NCBI RefSeq assembly: GCF_002020355.1
Contig: NZ_MPZV01000001.1
Location: 1,302,001-1,366,000, forward strand
Reading direction: 5' to 3'
DNA length: 64,000 nt
DNA from: Thioclava sediminum
Lineage (GTDB): Bacteria; Pseudomonadota; Alphaproteobacteria; Rhodobacterales; Rhodobacteraceae
A program made the translations under genes and the position numbers. This document shows, in pieces, positions 25,946-35,604 of the stretch. Every line of letters starts with the position of its first letter. The first letter of the stretch is position 1. The notes beneath the pieces were generated by a model, which saw only the letters and a list, made by a program, of their open reading frames with translations, was not told the origin of the DNA and made no database searches.

Positions 25946-26059
25946 GGGTCTCCTCCGGGCAGCTTGGCAATTGCCGCGCGCGCGTCTATGTCCTGTCGGG
26001 TTGCCGATACCCTACCGCAAGGGCAGCCCCCTTCAACTCCAACGCTGCGTCACGACTGC

Positions 26060-27022
26060 ATGAGCCAAGACACGAAACTCCTTTCCGCCGATGCCGAGGG
26101 CTATGCGCAGGCAGCCGCCCTGCTGCGCGCGGGCGAACTGGTCGCAATGCCGACCGAGACGGTCTACGGGCTTGCAGGTGATGCGCGCAACGACCGCGCG
26201 GTGGCGGCGATCTTCGCGGCGAAGGGGCGTCCGAAGTTCAATCCGCTGATCGTGCATCTGCCGTCGATCGAGGCCGCGGAAGAGATCGCCGTGGTCTCCG
26301 ACGCCGCCCGCCAGATCGCCGCGCGCTACTGGCCGGGACCGCTGACGCTGGTCCTGCCTCTGCGCCCCGAGGCCGGGCTCTCCGATCTGGTAACGGCCGG
26401 GCATGACACGGTCGCGATCCGCCTGCCCGCGCATCCGGTCGCCCGCGCGCTGCTGACCGAATTCGGCGGCCCGCTCGCCGCGCCTTCCGCGAACCCATCA
26501 GGCAAGATCAGCCCGACCACGGCGCAGCATGTGATGGACGGGCTTGGCGGCAAGATTGCGGCGGTGATCGATGGCGGCCCCTGCGAGGTCGGGGTGGAAT
26601 CCACCATTCTTGCGCTCGACCCGCCCGCATTGCTGCGCCCCGGCGGGGTCGCCGCCGAAGAGATCGAGGCGCTGATCGGCCAGCCGCTGCCCACCGGCGG
26701 CGACGCGGCCAAGCCCAACGCGCCGGGGCAGCTCAAATCGCATTATGCGCCGGGCGCCGCCGTGCTGCTGGACGTGACCGCGCCGCCTCCGGATGCGGTC
26801 TGGCTCGGCTTTGGTGGCGATTGCCCGACCGCCGATCTGAACCTCTCGCCCTCAGGCGATCTGACAGAGGCGGCGGCGAACCTCTTCGCGATGCTGCGCA
26901 AGGGCGATGCGCTCGCCCAGACGCGCGGCTTGGACACGCTCGCCTTCGCCCCGATCCCGGAGACCGGCCTCGGCCGTGCGATCAACGACCGCCTGCGCCG
27001 CGCGGCAGCTCCGCGCGACTGA
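26060..27022 (+). CDS. L-threonylcarbamoyladenylate synthase (Sua5/YrdC/YwlC family)
   Basis: 320 aa. YrdC domain: GELVAMPTETVYGLAGDA, AAKGRPKFNPLIVHL (K-G-R-P), GPLTLVLPL, GGPLAAPSANPSG and GGPCEVGVESTILAL. A C-terminal Sua5 domain of about 110 residues follows the linker APGQLKSHYAPGA. Makes threonylcarbamoyl-AMP for the t6A37 modification of ANN-decoding tRNAs. The frame is open far upstream; the ATG at 26060 gives the family N-terminus although no strong ribosome-binding site precedes it. Confidence 0.93.
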   Translation: MSQDTKLLSADAEGYAQAAALLRAGELVAMPTETVYGLAGDARNDRAVAAIFAAKGRPKFNPLIVHLPSIEAAEEIAVVSDAARQIAARYWPGPLTLVLPLRPEAGLSDLVTAGHDTVAIRLPAHPVARALLTEFGGPLAAPSANPSGKISPTTAQHVMDGLGGKIAAVIDGGPCEVGVESTILALDPPALLRPGGVAAEEIEALIGQPLPTGGDAAKPNAPGQLKSHYAPGAAVLLDVTAPPPDAVWLGFGGDCPTADLNLSPSGDLTEAAANLFAMLRKGDALAQTRGLDTLAFAPIPETGLGRAINDRLRRAAAPRD

Positions 27023-27040
27023 TCGCGTCTTCGTTTTGGA

Positions 27041-27060
27041 TTAAATATCCCGGGGGTGAG
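27041..27060. repeat. Intergenic AAATATCCC element, copy B
   Basis: AAATATCCC at 27043-27051 followed by GGGGGTGAGG, in the convergent gap between the Sua5 and YqgE genes. Immediately followed by a GC-rich hairpin (27074-27092). Same core as the copies near 11918 and 42090. Confidence 0.5.
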
Positions 27061-27073
27061 GCGCAAACGCGCC

Positions 27074-27092
27074 GAGGGGGCAGAGCCCCCTC
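27074..27092. terminator. Bidirectional hairpin between convergent Sua5 and YqgE genes
   Basis: GAGGGGGC (27074-27081) pairs with GCCCCCTC (27085-27092) around AGA. Lies in an 83-base gap where both flanking genes end, so it can serve as a shared terminator, although U-tracts are missing. Confidence 0.5.
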
Positions 27093-27105
27093 CTCCATTC
27101 ACCCC

Positions 27106-27666
27106 TTACGCATGCCCCGCCGCAGCCGAAAGCGTCCGGGGGTCGATCCCCATGCCTTCGAGTGCGCGCACCCATTTGGTTTCATGCTCGGCATCGAGCG
27201 CGAGGTCGGCGTCGCTCTCGGCGGTGAGCCAGCCATTGTCGAGGATTTCCTCCTCCAGCTGACCCGGCCCCCAGCCCGCATAGCCCAGCGCCATCAGCGC
27301 CTGGTTCGGGCCGCGCCCCATCGCGATATCTTCGAGAATGTCGCGCGTGCCGGTCATCCGCAGCCGGTCGGTGACCTCCATCTGCCCCTCGCCGGTCGTC
27401 CAGTCGGGCGAATGCAGCACGAAGCCGCGCCCGGTCTCGACCGGACCGCCAAAGAGGATCGGCTGATCGAAGCGGATATCCGCGCCGGGCCGTTCGATAT
27501 CGAGGCTTTCGAGAAGGTCCGAGAAGGCAGGCGTCGGCAAGGGTTTGTTGATGATCAAGCCCATCGCACCCTCGTCGGAATGGGCGCAGACGGCGATCAC
27601 CGAATGCTCGAATCGCGGATCGCCCATACCGGGCATCGCGATCAGAAACTTGCCTGTCAGGTCCAT
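27106..27666 (-). CDS. YqgE/AlgH family protein
   Basis: 186 aa. UPF0301/DUF179 motifs: GKFLIAMPGMGDPRFEHSVIAVCAHSDEGAMGLIINKPL, PILFGGPVETGRGFVLHS, and LGYAGWGPGQLEEEILDNGWL. Single-domain cytoplasmic protein of uncertain function, linked to transcriptional regulation (AlgH) in pseudomonads. Normal length; divergent from the DsbD-N gene. Confidence 0.95.
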   Translation of the reverse strand: MDLTGKFLIAMPGMGDPRFEHSVIAVCAHSDEGAMGLIINKPLPTPAFSDLLESLDIERPGADIRFDQPILFGGPVETGRGFVLHSPDWTTGEGQMEVTDRLRMTGTRDILEDIAMGRGPNQALMALGYAGWGPGQLEEEILDNGWLTAESDADLALDAEHETKWVRALEGMGIDPRTLSAAAGHA

Positions 27667-27839
27667 CTCGCTCCCCTTCGCGGTTGCATCCCATCTCTTT
27701 TCAAGGTGGCGCGAGCGGCGCGTCTATTCAAGCCAGACGCAGGAATCGTTTCGTATTGCGGCTCGCCGGGACAAAATGTTGCACGCTTCTGTCGCGTTTG
27801 TGACTTCTGAACGTGCAGGGAAGCGACTAGGTAAAACAT

Positions 27840-28697
27840 ATGACACGTTTGTTACCAGTCATGGGGATCCTGCTCGGCTGCTGCCCGCTCGGCGTGGCGG
27901 CCCAGGAAGCTGTCGCGCAGATCGCCGCGCAAGAGCAGGTCACGCCGCAAGACGCGTCGATGCCCGCACTGCCGACGCCCCCGGGGTTGGAGCAGGCGCA
28001 GCTGCGCGCAGGCGGCAAAGGCGCGAACGGCACCCGCATGGCGGCGCTGGAGATCGCGCTCGCGCCCGGCTGGAAAACCTATTGGCGCTCGCCTGGCGAT
28101 GCGGGCATCCCGCCGCAGATTCAGTTCACCGGGTCGAGCAATCTCGCCTCGGCCGTGGTCCACTGGCCCGCGCCGGAAGTCTTCCTGTCTTCCGGCATGC
28201 GCACCGTCGGCTATCACGACGGCGTCGTGCTGCCGATTTCGGTGACGCCGAAAGATCCGGGCAAGCCGGTGCAGTTGAAAGCCGATGTGATGATCGGGAT
28301 CTGCGACAATATCTGTGTTCCGGTCAGCCTGCATCTGCAGACCGAGGTCACCGGAGACGGCACGCCTGACCCGAAAATTCAGGCCGCGCTCGCGCGTGAG
28401 CCACGCAAGATCGACCCGCAGACGCGCTGCGAGACGGAGCCTATGAAGGATGGGGTTCGGTTGACGGCGCGGGTCGATTTGCCGCCCGCGATCGGCACGG
28501 AAAACGCGCTTCTGGAACTCGCCTCGCGCCCGGTCTGGGTGTCCGAGGCCGACAGCCACCGTGAGGGCGACACGCTCGTGACCAGCGCCGACTTCGTGCC
28601 GCCGGACGCGAAGCCCTTCGACCTCGACCCCAGCGATCTGCGCATCACCGTGCTCTCGGATCGCGGCGCGGTCGAGATCATGGGCTGCACCGAGTAA
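27840..28697 (+). CDS. Stand-alone DsbD N-terminal-domain protein (periplasmic)
   Basis: 285 aa. Signal peptide about residues 1-21, then the DsbD N-terminal (nDsbD/ThiD-like) immunoglobulin-type domain: GWKTYWRSPGDAGIPPQIQFTGSSNLASAVVHWPAP and the cysteine pair in MIGICDNICVPVSL. The transmembrane DsbD core and C-terminal thioredoxin domain are absent, so this resembles the secreted 'protein-disulfide reductase DsbD domain' proteins of alphaproteobacteria (ScsB N-terminus-like). Likely a periplasmic thiol relay; its membrane electron donor is not encoded nearby. Two further Cys occur near Cys-Glu-Thr and the C-terminal GCTE. Confidence 0.85.
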   Translation: MTRLLPVMGILLGCCPLGVAAQEAVAQIAAQEQVTPQDASMPALPTPPGLEQAQLRAGGKGANGTRMAALEIALAPGWKTYWRSPGDAGIPPQIQFTGSSNLASAVVHWPAPEVFLSSGMRTVGYHDGVVLPISVTPKDPGKPVQLKADVMIGICDNICVPVSLHLQTEVTGDGTPDPKIQAALAREPRKIDPQTRCETEPMKDGVRLTARVDLPPAIGTENALLELASRPVWVSEADSHREGDTLVTSADFVPPDAKPFDLDPSDLRITVLSDRGAVEIMGCTE

Positions 28698-28722
28698 TCA
28701 GCTCTCTCGAAGTTCGTGGGCG

Positions 28723-31700
28723 TCAGACTTCCGGCGGCGGTCGGTGGCGGATATGGCCGCGCAACAGCCGTGGCGCGATCAGCCCTGCCCCCATCGCCAC
28801 CATTCCCGCGATCAGCGCGAAGCCTCCGAAGGCGGGCATCAGCGCCTGACCCTCCCACATCGCACGGCCCAGCGTGAGCGCGAAGCCCACGGCCATCAGC
28901 GCCGCGACGCCAGCCAGCACAGCGCGCAGCCGCACGACCCGCACGCCGTGACGCACCGCCTGCACCTGCCGCCCGAAATCGAGCTGCACCGCGAGCACCG
29001 CAGGCACGACCAGCAGCACGATGATCATCCCGAAGCCCAGACCGTAGACCAGCGTGATGACGGTGGATTTCAGGAATAGGGCCGAGCTGGACTGTTCATA
29101 TAGAAGCGGCGCGAGGCCCAGAACCGTCGTCAGCGTCGTCAACAGCACGGGGCGCAGGCGATCCGAGACTGCATCGACGATGGCGGGCACGATCCCCCGC
29201 TTCTCGGCATATTCATCCACCGTCGAGATCAGAACGATCGCATCGTTGATGATGATCCCGATCATCCCGATCCCGCCGACTACGGCAAACATCGACATCG
29301 GCAGGTTCCAGACATAGTGGCCCCAGATCGCGCCGACCGCGCCGAAGGGGATCACCGACATCACCACGATCGGCCTTGTCCAGCTCGCGAAGATCCACGC
29401 GAGCACGATGTAGATTCCGATCAGACACATGATCAGGCCGATCATCGCGTCGTTCATGAAGTCGCGTTCCTGCTCGGCCTGCCCGGTGAGCGTATAGGCC
29501 ACGCCGCGTTCTTCGGAGATCCGCGGCAGGATTTCGTCGGAGATGCGCGCCAGAATTTCGTTGGCTCGCGCGGGATCGTCTTCGGAGACATCGCCCGTGA
29601 CCGAGACCTGCCGCACGCCATCCTCGCGCCGGATCGTCGAGAAGCCGGTCTGGCTGCGCACCGAGACGATATCGGCCAGCGGCACCCATTCGCCACCGGG
29701 CGCGCGCAGCTGCATCCGGTCGATGAAATCGGCGGCCAGCTCTTCGTCGGGCAGTTCCACACGGATCGTGGCCGAGCGCACCCCATCGGGGAAGCTCGCA
29801 GCCTCGGTGCCGTTCAGACGCGCGCGCAATTCACGACCCAGCGTCGCAATGTCGAAGCCCAGCGCCTCGCCCTGCGGGGTGAGATCGAGGATCAGCTCCT
29901 GCTTGTCATAGGCAAGGTTGTCCTCCACCGCCGAGACTTCGGGGAATTGCGCAAGCTGCGTCTTCAGGTCTTCGGCGGCGTCTTTCAGTATGCGCGTCTC
30001 GTTGCCCGAGAACTGCACCGCGATCCCGTCCCCAGCGCCGCCGGAGCGGAAGCGGCGGAAGCTGATCTCTTCGACCAGCGGCAGGCGCGGGGTTTCGGCC
30101 TGCAGCCGCGAGACGAAATCGAAGCTGGAATAAGGCCGGTAATCGGGATCGATCACCTCGATCGAAAGCGAGCCGAGAAGATCGGCATCCTTGGTATCGG
30201 CAGAGGCCAGCCCCCGGCCCGATGCGCCGCCAATCTGCCCGATCGCGTATTCGACGGGGTTCACGCCGTATTCGTCCTCGAATTCCTTGGCGACCTTGGT
30301 CACGGTCGCCTGCATCGTGCGCATCATCTCTTCGGTGTCGGCCCGGGTCGCGCCCTCGACCATCGAGAAGGCGCCGTTCACCGTCGATTGCTCGGGCGGG
30401 TTGAAGAAGCGCCATTGCACCTTGCCCGACATCACGAAGCTGACCTGCCACAGCAGAAGCGCGATCGCCGCCGCGATCACCGGGTAGCGCCCGATGACGA
30501 TCAGCCGGGTGAGCGGCTTCATCACCACGCGGCGGAACCAGTCGAGCCCGCAGTTCACCTGCCGCGAGGGCCAGTCGTACCATTTGCCCTCGGAGGTGTG
30601 GCGCAGCGCGTGGCTCATGTGATTGGGCAGGATCACGAAACACTCGATCAGCGAGGCGGCGAGCACCGCGATCACCGTATAGGGGATATCGACGATCATA
30701 TTGCCCATGCGCCCGCCGATCACGGTCAGCCCTGCGAAGGCGATTACGGTCGTCAGGGTCGAGGCGAAAACCGGCGCCGCCATGCGCCGCGCGCCGTTCT
30801 CGGCGGCAAGCGTGGGATGCTCTCCCAGATGGCGCGCACGGAAATCGGCATGCTCGCCCACCACGATCGCATCGTCGACCACGATCCCCAGCGTCAGGAT
30901 GAGCGCGAAGATCGAGATCATGTTCAGCGTCATGCCGGTGAAATACATCACCGCCAGCGCCGCAGCCATCGAGGTCGGGATCCCCATCGCCACCCAGAAG
31001 GCCGTGCGCGCATTGAGGAACAAAAACAGCAGCACCAGCACGAGGCTCAGCCCCAGCACCCCGTTGCCCACCAGCAGGTCGAGGCGCTGTGTGATTGCGT
31101 CGGACCGCGTGCGCACCAGATCCATCGTGGTGCCCGCAGGCAGGGTCGGCTGCATCTGGTCGATCACGCCTTCGACCTTGTGCTGGATCGCGATCGCATC
31201 GCCCGCCGCCGAGCGCGCGACATTGATCACCACCGCCGAGTTGTCGCCCACGAAATAGGCCCGGTTCCGGTCGCCGCCTTCGACGCGGATATTGGCGACA
31301 TCGCCCACGGTCAGCTGCGAGCCGTCCGGTTCGGTGCGGATCACGAGGTTCTCGATCTCGGGAGCGGAGCGGCGTTCTTCGCCAGTGCGCACCCGCGTGG
31401 CCCCGCCCGCCACTTCGCCCGCCGGATCGGTATTCGCCTCGGCGGAGATCACGTCGATGATCTGGGTCAGCGTTACGTCATGCGCCATCATCGAAACTGT
31501 CGGCACTTCGACCACCGTTTCGGGGGCCGCGATCCCGGCAAGCGAGGTGCGCGTGACGCCCTGCTGATAGAGCCGCACCACCGCCTCATCGCCCAACCGG
31601 CCCAGCTGCTCGGGCGAAAGCGGCCCGGTGATTACCAGATCGGTCACCGTGTCGCGCCAGACGCCGCGCGCCACTTCGGGCTCCTCCGCGCCCTCGGGCA

Positions 31701-32091
31701 GATCGCCTGCCGAGGCCAGCGCGTTCTCGACATCATTGACCGCGCGGGACATGTCCCAGTCGGGTTCGAAATCGAGACTGATCCGCGCCGAGCCTTCTGA
31801 GGCGCGGCTGTCCGAGGCTTCCACCCCCTCGACCGAAATCAGCGAGGGTTCCAGCACCTGAACAATCGCCCGGTCGACCTCCTCCGCGCCTGCGCCGTCC
31901 CATTTCACCGAGACGGTGATCGATTCCTCGACCGAATCCGGGAAGAACTGCGCGCGCATCCGCGGCAGGGCGACGAGCCCCGCGCAGATCATCACCACCA
32001 GCACGATATTCGCCAGGGTCGCGTGGCGGGTGAAGAGGCCGATCAGTCCGCGACCGGGCGGCAGCTCTCTGGGGTCGAGGCCAGACGCCAT
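28723..32091 (-). CDS. Efflux RND transporter permease subunit (HAE1/AcrB-like)
   Basis: 1122 aa, about 12 membrane helices with two large periplasmic loops. Starts with a cytoplasmic segment and helix 1 (GLIGLFTRHATLANIVLVVMICAGLVALP). The proton-relay motif of helix 4 is intact: LGIVVDDAIVVGEHADFRARH. FNPPEQSTVNGAFSMVEGATRADT belongs to the second periplasmic loop. Slightly longer than AcrB due to a C-terminal extra helix pair. It forms a tripartite pump with the adaptor encoded one base upstream; no outer-membrane TolC gene is here. Substrates are unknown. Confidence 0.94.
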   Translation of the reverse strand: MASGLDPRELPPGRGLIGLFTRHATLANIVLVVMICAGLVALPRMRAQFFPDSVEESITVSVKWDGAGAEEVDRAIVQVLEPSLISVEGVEASDSRASEGSARISLDFEPDWDMSRAVNDVENALASAGDLPEGAEEPEVARGVWRDTVTDLVITGPLSPEQLGRLGDEAVVRLYQQGVTRTSLAGIAAPETVVEVPTVSMMAHDVTLTQIIDVISAEANTDPAGEVAGGATRVRTGEERRSAPEIENLVIRTEPDGSQLTVGDVANIRVEGGDRNRAYFVGDNSAVVINVARSAAGDAIAIQHKVEGVIDQMQPTLPAGTTMDLVRTRSDAITQRLDLLVGNGVLGLSLVLVLLFLFLNARTAFWVAMGIPTSMAAALAVMYFTGMTLNMISIFALILTLGIVVDDAIVVGEHADFRARHLGEHPTLAAENGARRMAAPVFASTLTTVIAFAGLTVIGGRMGNMIVDIPYTVIAVLAASLIECFVILPNHMSHALRHTSEGKWYDWPSRQVNCGLDWFRRVVMKPLTRLIVIGRYPVIAAAIALLLWQVSFVMSGKVQWRFFNPPEQSTVNGAFSMVEGATRADTEEMMRTMQATVTKVAKEFEDEYGVNPVEYAIGQIGGASGRGLASADTKDADLLGSLSIEVIDPDYRPYSSFDFVSRLQAETPRLPLVEEISFRRFRSGGAGDGIAVQFSGNETRILKDAAEDLKTQLAQFPEVSAVEDNLAYDKQELILDLTPQGEALGFDIATLGRELRARLNGTEAASFPDGVRSATIRVELPDEELAADFIDRMQLRAPGGEWVPLADIVSVRSQTGFSTIRREDGVRQVSVTGDVSEDDPARANEILARISDEILPRISEERGVAYTLTGQAEQERDFMNDAMIGLIMCLIGIYIVLAWIFASWTRPIVVMSVIPFGAVGAIWGHYVWNLPMSMFAVVGGIGMIGIIINDAIVLISTVDEYAEKRGIVPAIVDAVSDRLRPVLLTTLTTVLGLAPLLYEQSSSALFLKSTVITLVYGLGFGMIIVLLVVPAVLAVQLDFGRQVQAVRHGVRVVRLRAVLAGVAALMAVGFALTLGRAMWEGQALMPAFGGFALIAGMVAMGAGLIAPRLLRGHIRHRPPPEV

Positions 32092-32092
32092 C

Positions 32093-33553
32093 TCAGCCTC
32101 CGATCCGGGATTCGAGCTTCTCGACGGTAGCGACGGGCACCTCCTCCTGCTTCAGCTCGGCAAGAAAGCGTTGCTTGGCGTTGTCCGGCATCGCGGTATT
32201 CGTCTCGACGAAGCTGACCAGCTTGGCGCGGCGCTCGGGATCGAGATTGATCGTCTCGGGCTCGGTGGCCGCCTGCGGCTGGCCGGGGCGCATCGGGCGC
32301 AGCTTGATCCCGCGGCCTAGAAGCGGCGTGCGCTCGGCCACGATCTCGGTGCCGGGCGCGAATGTGGCGCGGATGATGACAGCGTCGCCCTGACGGCGCA
32401 GCACGGTGACATCGGCGCTTTCCAGACGGTCTTCCGGACCGAGCACCAGAACCGTGCTATCCGCATCGACGGCTGCGGCGGGGATCTCCGCGACATTCTC
32501 GAGCGCGGGCTCTTTCAGCCGGACGGTCACGAAATCGCCCGGACGCAGATTGCCCAAACCTTCGGTGATGCGCGCAAACAGCAGGCGCCCCGTCACCCCA
32601 TCATCGACCGCCGCCGAGACGCGCGACAGCTCGGCCTTGGCGGTCAGCGTCTCCTCTCCCGCGACCAGCTCCACGCCCACGGGCAGATCGCGCAGCGCGC
32701 CGCGATCGTCGGTCAGGCGCGCGAATTGCGCGGTGGAGACACGGAAGGCGATTTCCAGCGCGTTGGGGTCGATCAGCTTGCCCAGCATCTCGTTGTTCGA
32801 CACCAGCCCGCCCGCGACCGCGTTCACCTCGGCCAGACGTCCCGGGAATTCGGCGCGAATTTCAGTATCGGCCAGTTTGCGGTCGGCTTCGGTGAGGCTG
32901 ATCTTGGCGCGGGTCAGCGAGGTGCGCGCGGTATCGAGTTGCGCCTGCGCGGTCGACAATGCCGAGCGGCGGTTCAGCACCGCCTGATCGGCCGCCGAGG
33001 CCGCCAGTTCCGAGGTCTCCAGATTGGCCGCCGAGCCGACGCCCCGCTCCGAGAGCGAGCGCTGCCGGTCGAGCGCCTTGAGCCGCAGGTCCGCCTGCCG
33101 CTGTGCCGCTGTAACATCGTCCTTCGATATGGCCAAAGCGCGTTCCGCCTGCGCAAGCGCGGCCTCTGCCTCGGCCACGGTCGCCGCGGCGCTGTCGCGC
33201 GCCGCCTGCGCTTCTGCCGGGTCCAGCTTGACCAGAAGCTCGCCCTTCTCGACCTCCGCGCCATCCTCGAAATCGGGGGCAAGTTCGACAATCGTACCCG
33301 CCGCCGAAGCGCGTAGCTCCAGCTCGCGGGTCGAGCGCACCTCGCCATAGGCGGTCAGCACCGGCGACATCGTCTTGAAGGTGACCGGGATCACATTGGC
33401 CGCGAAAACCCGTTCGCGCGCGGTGGGCGCGCGCCCGCTCTCGGCATTGCGGGCCTGCATCGCCTGAAAGATCGAGAAGCCGCCCATCGCCAGCAGGCCG
33501 ACGGTCAGCGCCAGAAGAAACAGCCCCATCAGGGAGCGGGTGAGAAAGCGCAT
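32093..33553 (-). CDS. Efflux RND transporter periplasmic adaptor (MFP/HlyD-like)
   Basis: 486 aa. One N-terminal membrane helix (LMGLFLLALTVGLLAMGGFSIF), then the barrel-sandwich/lipoyl half-motifs (GEVRSTRELELRASAAGTIVELAPDFEDGAEVEKGELLVKLDP), a long coiled-coil hairpin (about residues 110-215), and beta-barrel and membrane-proximal domains. The tail of ~40 charged residues is longer than usual. It is the first gene of the pump operon; the stop is one base from the RND start (TGAGATG). Confidence 0.94.
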   Translation of the reverse strand: MRFLTRSLMGLFLLALTVGLLAMGGFSIFQAMQARNAESGRAPTARERVFAANVIPVTFKTMSPVLTAYGEVRSTRELELRASAAGTIVELAPDFEDGAEVEKGELLVKLDPAEAQAARDSAAATVAEAEAALAQAERALAISKDDVTAAQRQADLRLKALDRQRSLSERGVGSAANLETSELAASAADQAVLNRRSALSTAQAQLDTARTSLTRAKISLTEADRKLADTEIRAEFPGRLAEVNAVAGGLVSNNEMLGKLIDPNALEIAFRVSTAQFARLTDDRGALRDLPVGVELVAGEETLTAKAELSRVSAAVDDGVTGRLLFARITEGLGNLRPGDFVTVRLKEPALENVAEIPAAAVDADSTVLVLGPEDRLESADVTVLRRQGDAVIIRATFAPGTEIVAERTPLLGRGIKLRPMRPGQPQAATEPETINLDPERRAKLVSFVETNTAMPDNAKQRFLAELKQEEVPVATVEKLESRIGG

Positions 33554-33715
33554 GGCGTCTCCGATCTGTCGTCAGTGCTGCGGGCGCTCGCAATTGTCCA
33601 CGGTCGCGCGATTTCCATGTTACCTTGCCGAAATAGGTGCAGGGAATGGTTATCTCTACGCGTCACGGCGCCACGTCCGTCACTTTTTCACGAAAGCGCG
33701 ACCGTTTGGCGCGGT

Positions 33716-34540
33716 TTACGCTTGGTCGCGACGGGCCCGAATTTGCAGAAGATCGGCCCAGGCTTCGCGCTTGGCGGCCGGGTTGCGCAGTAGATAGGCC
33801 GGGTGCGTCATCGGCAACGTGGGCCGCCCGAAGGCCTCGGCCCAGGTGCCCCGCAACCGCAGGATGCCGCGCTTGCCGAGCGCCGCCGCACAGGCGGCAT
33901 TGCCCATCAGAACGATCAGGTCGGGATCGGCCAGATCGACATGGCGGGCGAGGAAGGGCAGCATCTGCGCGATCTCGGCAGGCGAGGGATCGCGATTGCC
34001 CGGCGGACGCCAAGGCAGGACATTGGTGATATAGAGTGCCGCCTCGGCATCGGGCGATTGCCGCGAGAGGCCGATCGCGCCAAACATCTTGTCGAGAAGC
34101 TGACCGGCGCGGCCGACGAATGGCAGGCCCTTCTGGTCCTCCTCGCGCCCCGGCGCCTCGCCGATGATCATCACCCGCGCGGCAGGCTTGCCATCGGCAA
34201 AGACTGTGTTGCGCGCGCCGAGCTTCAGATCGCACATATCGTAGGAGTCGATGGCGGCGCGCAGCGCTTCGAGCGTGTCGGCCTTGCCCGCCGCATCGCC
34301 TGCGACGACGACCGGATCGGGACCCTCGATTTTCGCCATCTGCGCGACTGGCGGCAACTCCCGGTCCGCCACAGGCGCGGCCTCGGGCGCCTTCGCCTTG
34401 GCCTGCGCGGATTTGTCGGGCAGCTCGTAGCAATCGACAGGCGTATCGCCGATGACCGTATCGACGCCCATTTCCAGCTGCCATTCGAGGGCGGCCAGAG
34501 CGGCGTGATAGTCGAGTTCCGGTGTCGGCTGAGTCTCCAT
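33716..34540 (-). CDS. Uracil-DNA glycosylase, family 4-like, with altered Fe-S ligands
   Basis: 274 aa. An N-terminal low-complexity extension (about 85 residues) precedes the glycosylase fold: [29 protein letters not shown] (motif 1, about 126-153), [19 protein letters not shown], and [11 protein letters not shown] (motif 2 His246). Removes uracil from DNA in base excision repair. Family-4 enzymes hold a [4Fe-4S] cluster with four Cys, whereas here the expected positions read Tyr100, Cys103, Trp177 and Met193. The cluster is therefore probably absent, as in some alphaproteobacterial homologues; activity then needs proof. Confidence 0.85.
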   Translation of the reverse strand: METQPTPELDYHAALAALEWQLEMGVDTVIGDTPVDCYELPDKSAQAKAKAPEAAPVADRELPPVAQMAKIEGPDPVVVAGDAAGKADTLEALRAAIDSYDMCDLKLGARNTVFADGKPAARVMIIGEAPGREEDQKGLPFVGRAGQLLDKMFGAIGLSRQSPDAEAALYITNVLPWRPPGNRDPSPAEIAQMLPFLARHVDLADPDLIVLMGNAACAAALGKRGILRLRGTWAEAFGRPTLPMTHPAYLLRNPAAKREAWADLLQIRARRDQA

Positions 34541-34638
34541 TGCGCGACCCTACCTCATGGGTGCTGCGACGGTAAAGCGGCTGGACGCCCGCCCCCCCGT
34601 TTGCCATAAGCATCGAAGTCTAACCGGAGCATCGCGCA

Positions 34639-35604
34639 ATGGCTTTTCGCCCAAGGCACCTGCTGGGGATCGAACATCTGAGCCCCGAGGATATCCTCAC
34701 CGTTCTCGACCTCGCCGAAAAATATGTGGATCTGAACCGTCGCACGGTGAAAAAGACCGACGCGTTGGCCGGGATGACCGCGATCAACATGTTCTTCGAG
34801 AATTCGACGCGGACCCAATCCAGTTTCGAGCTTGCGGGCAAGCGGCTCGGGGCGGACGTCATGAACATGTCGATGCAGACCTCGTCGGTGAAGAAGGGCG
34901 AGACCCTGATCGACACCGCACTGACGCTGAACGCGATGCATCCCGATCTGCTGGTGGTGCGGCATGGCTCGTCCGGCGCGGTCGATCTGCTGGCGCAGAA
35001 AGTCGAATGCGCGGTGATCAATGCGGGCGACGGCAAGCACGAACATCCCACGCAGGCGCTTCTGGATGCGCTGACGATCCGGCGCGAGAAAGGCCGGATC
35101 AAACGCCTCACCGTCGCGATCTGCGGCGATGTCGCCCATAGCCGCGTCGCGCGCTCGAACCTGATCCTGCTGGGCAAGATGGAAAACCGCGTGCGCCTGA
35201 TCGCGCCGCCGACCCTCATGCCCTCGGGCGTGTCCGAATTCGGCTGCGAGGTCTATCACGACATGCGCGAAGGCCTGCGCGACGCCGATGTCGTCATGAT
35301 GCTCCGGCTTCAGAAAGAGCGGATGGATGGCGGCTTCATCCCCTCCGAGCGCGAATATTTCCACCGTTACGGGCTGGATGCCGAGAAGCTCGCCTTCGCC
35401 AAGGAAGACGCGATCGTCATGCATCCCGGCCCGATGAACCGTGGCGTCGAAATCGACGGCACCATCGCCGACGACATCAACCGCTCGGTCATTCAGGAAC
35501 AGGTCGAGATGGGCGTGGCGGTGCGGATGGCGGTGATGGATCTTCTGGCGCGCAACCTGCGGGCCGAGCGCGGGCGCGCTCTCACGGAGGGCACCTATGT
35601 CTAA
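34639..35604 (+). CDS. pyrB: Aspartate carbamoyltransferase catalytic subunit
   Basis: 321 aa. Second step of pyrimidine synthesis (carbamoyl phosphate + aspartate). Carbamoyl-phosphate site [20 protein letters not shown] (ENSTRTR-type), [15 protein letters not shown] (HPTQ), [11 protein letters not shown] and [12 protein letters not shown] are all present. Divergent from the glycosylase gene. No pyrI regulatory chain is encoded; instead a dihydroorotase-like pyrC' follows two genes later, the arrangement of the class A/PyrC'-type holoenzymes. Confidence 0.97.
   Translation: MAFRPRHLLGIEHLSPEDILTVLDLAEKYVDLNRRTVKKTDALAGMTAINMFFENSTRTQSSFELAGKRLGADVMNMSMQTSSVKKGETLIDTALTLNAMHPDLLVVRHGSSGAVDLLAQKVECAVINAGDGKHEHPTQALLDALTIRREKGRIKRLTVAICGDVAHSRVARSNLILLGKMENRVRLIAPPTLMPSGVSEFGCEVYHDMREGLRDADVVMMLRLQKERMDGGFIPSEREYFHRYGLDAEKLAFAKEDAIVMHPGPMNRGVEIDGTIADDINRSVIQEQVEMGVAVRMAVMDLLARNLRAERGRALTEGTYV

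Noticed and set aside
24140-26059. N-terminal 640 codons ahead of the Sua5 gene
   Set aside because: They lie antisense to the MBL and acyl-CoA dehydrogenase genes; only the part from 26060 is a recognised protein.
29317-31800. 827-codon open frame antisense to the RND permease
   Set aside because: Arg/His-rich composition typical of reverse-strand reading of GC-rich genes; no family signature.
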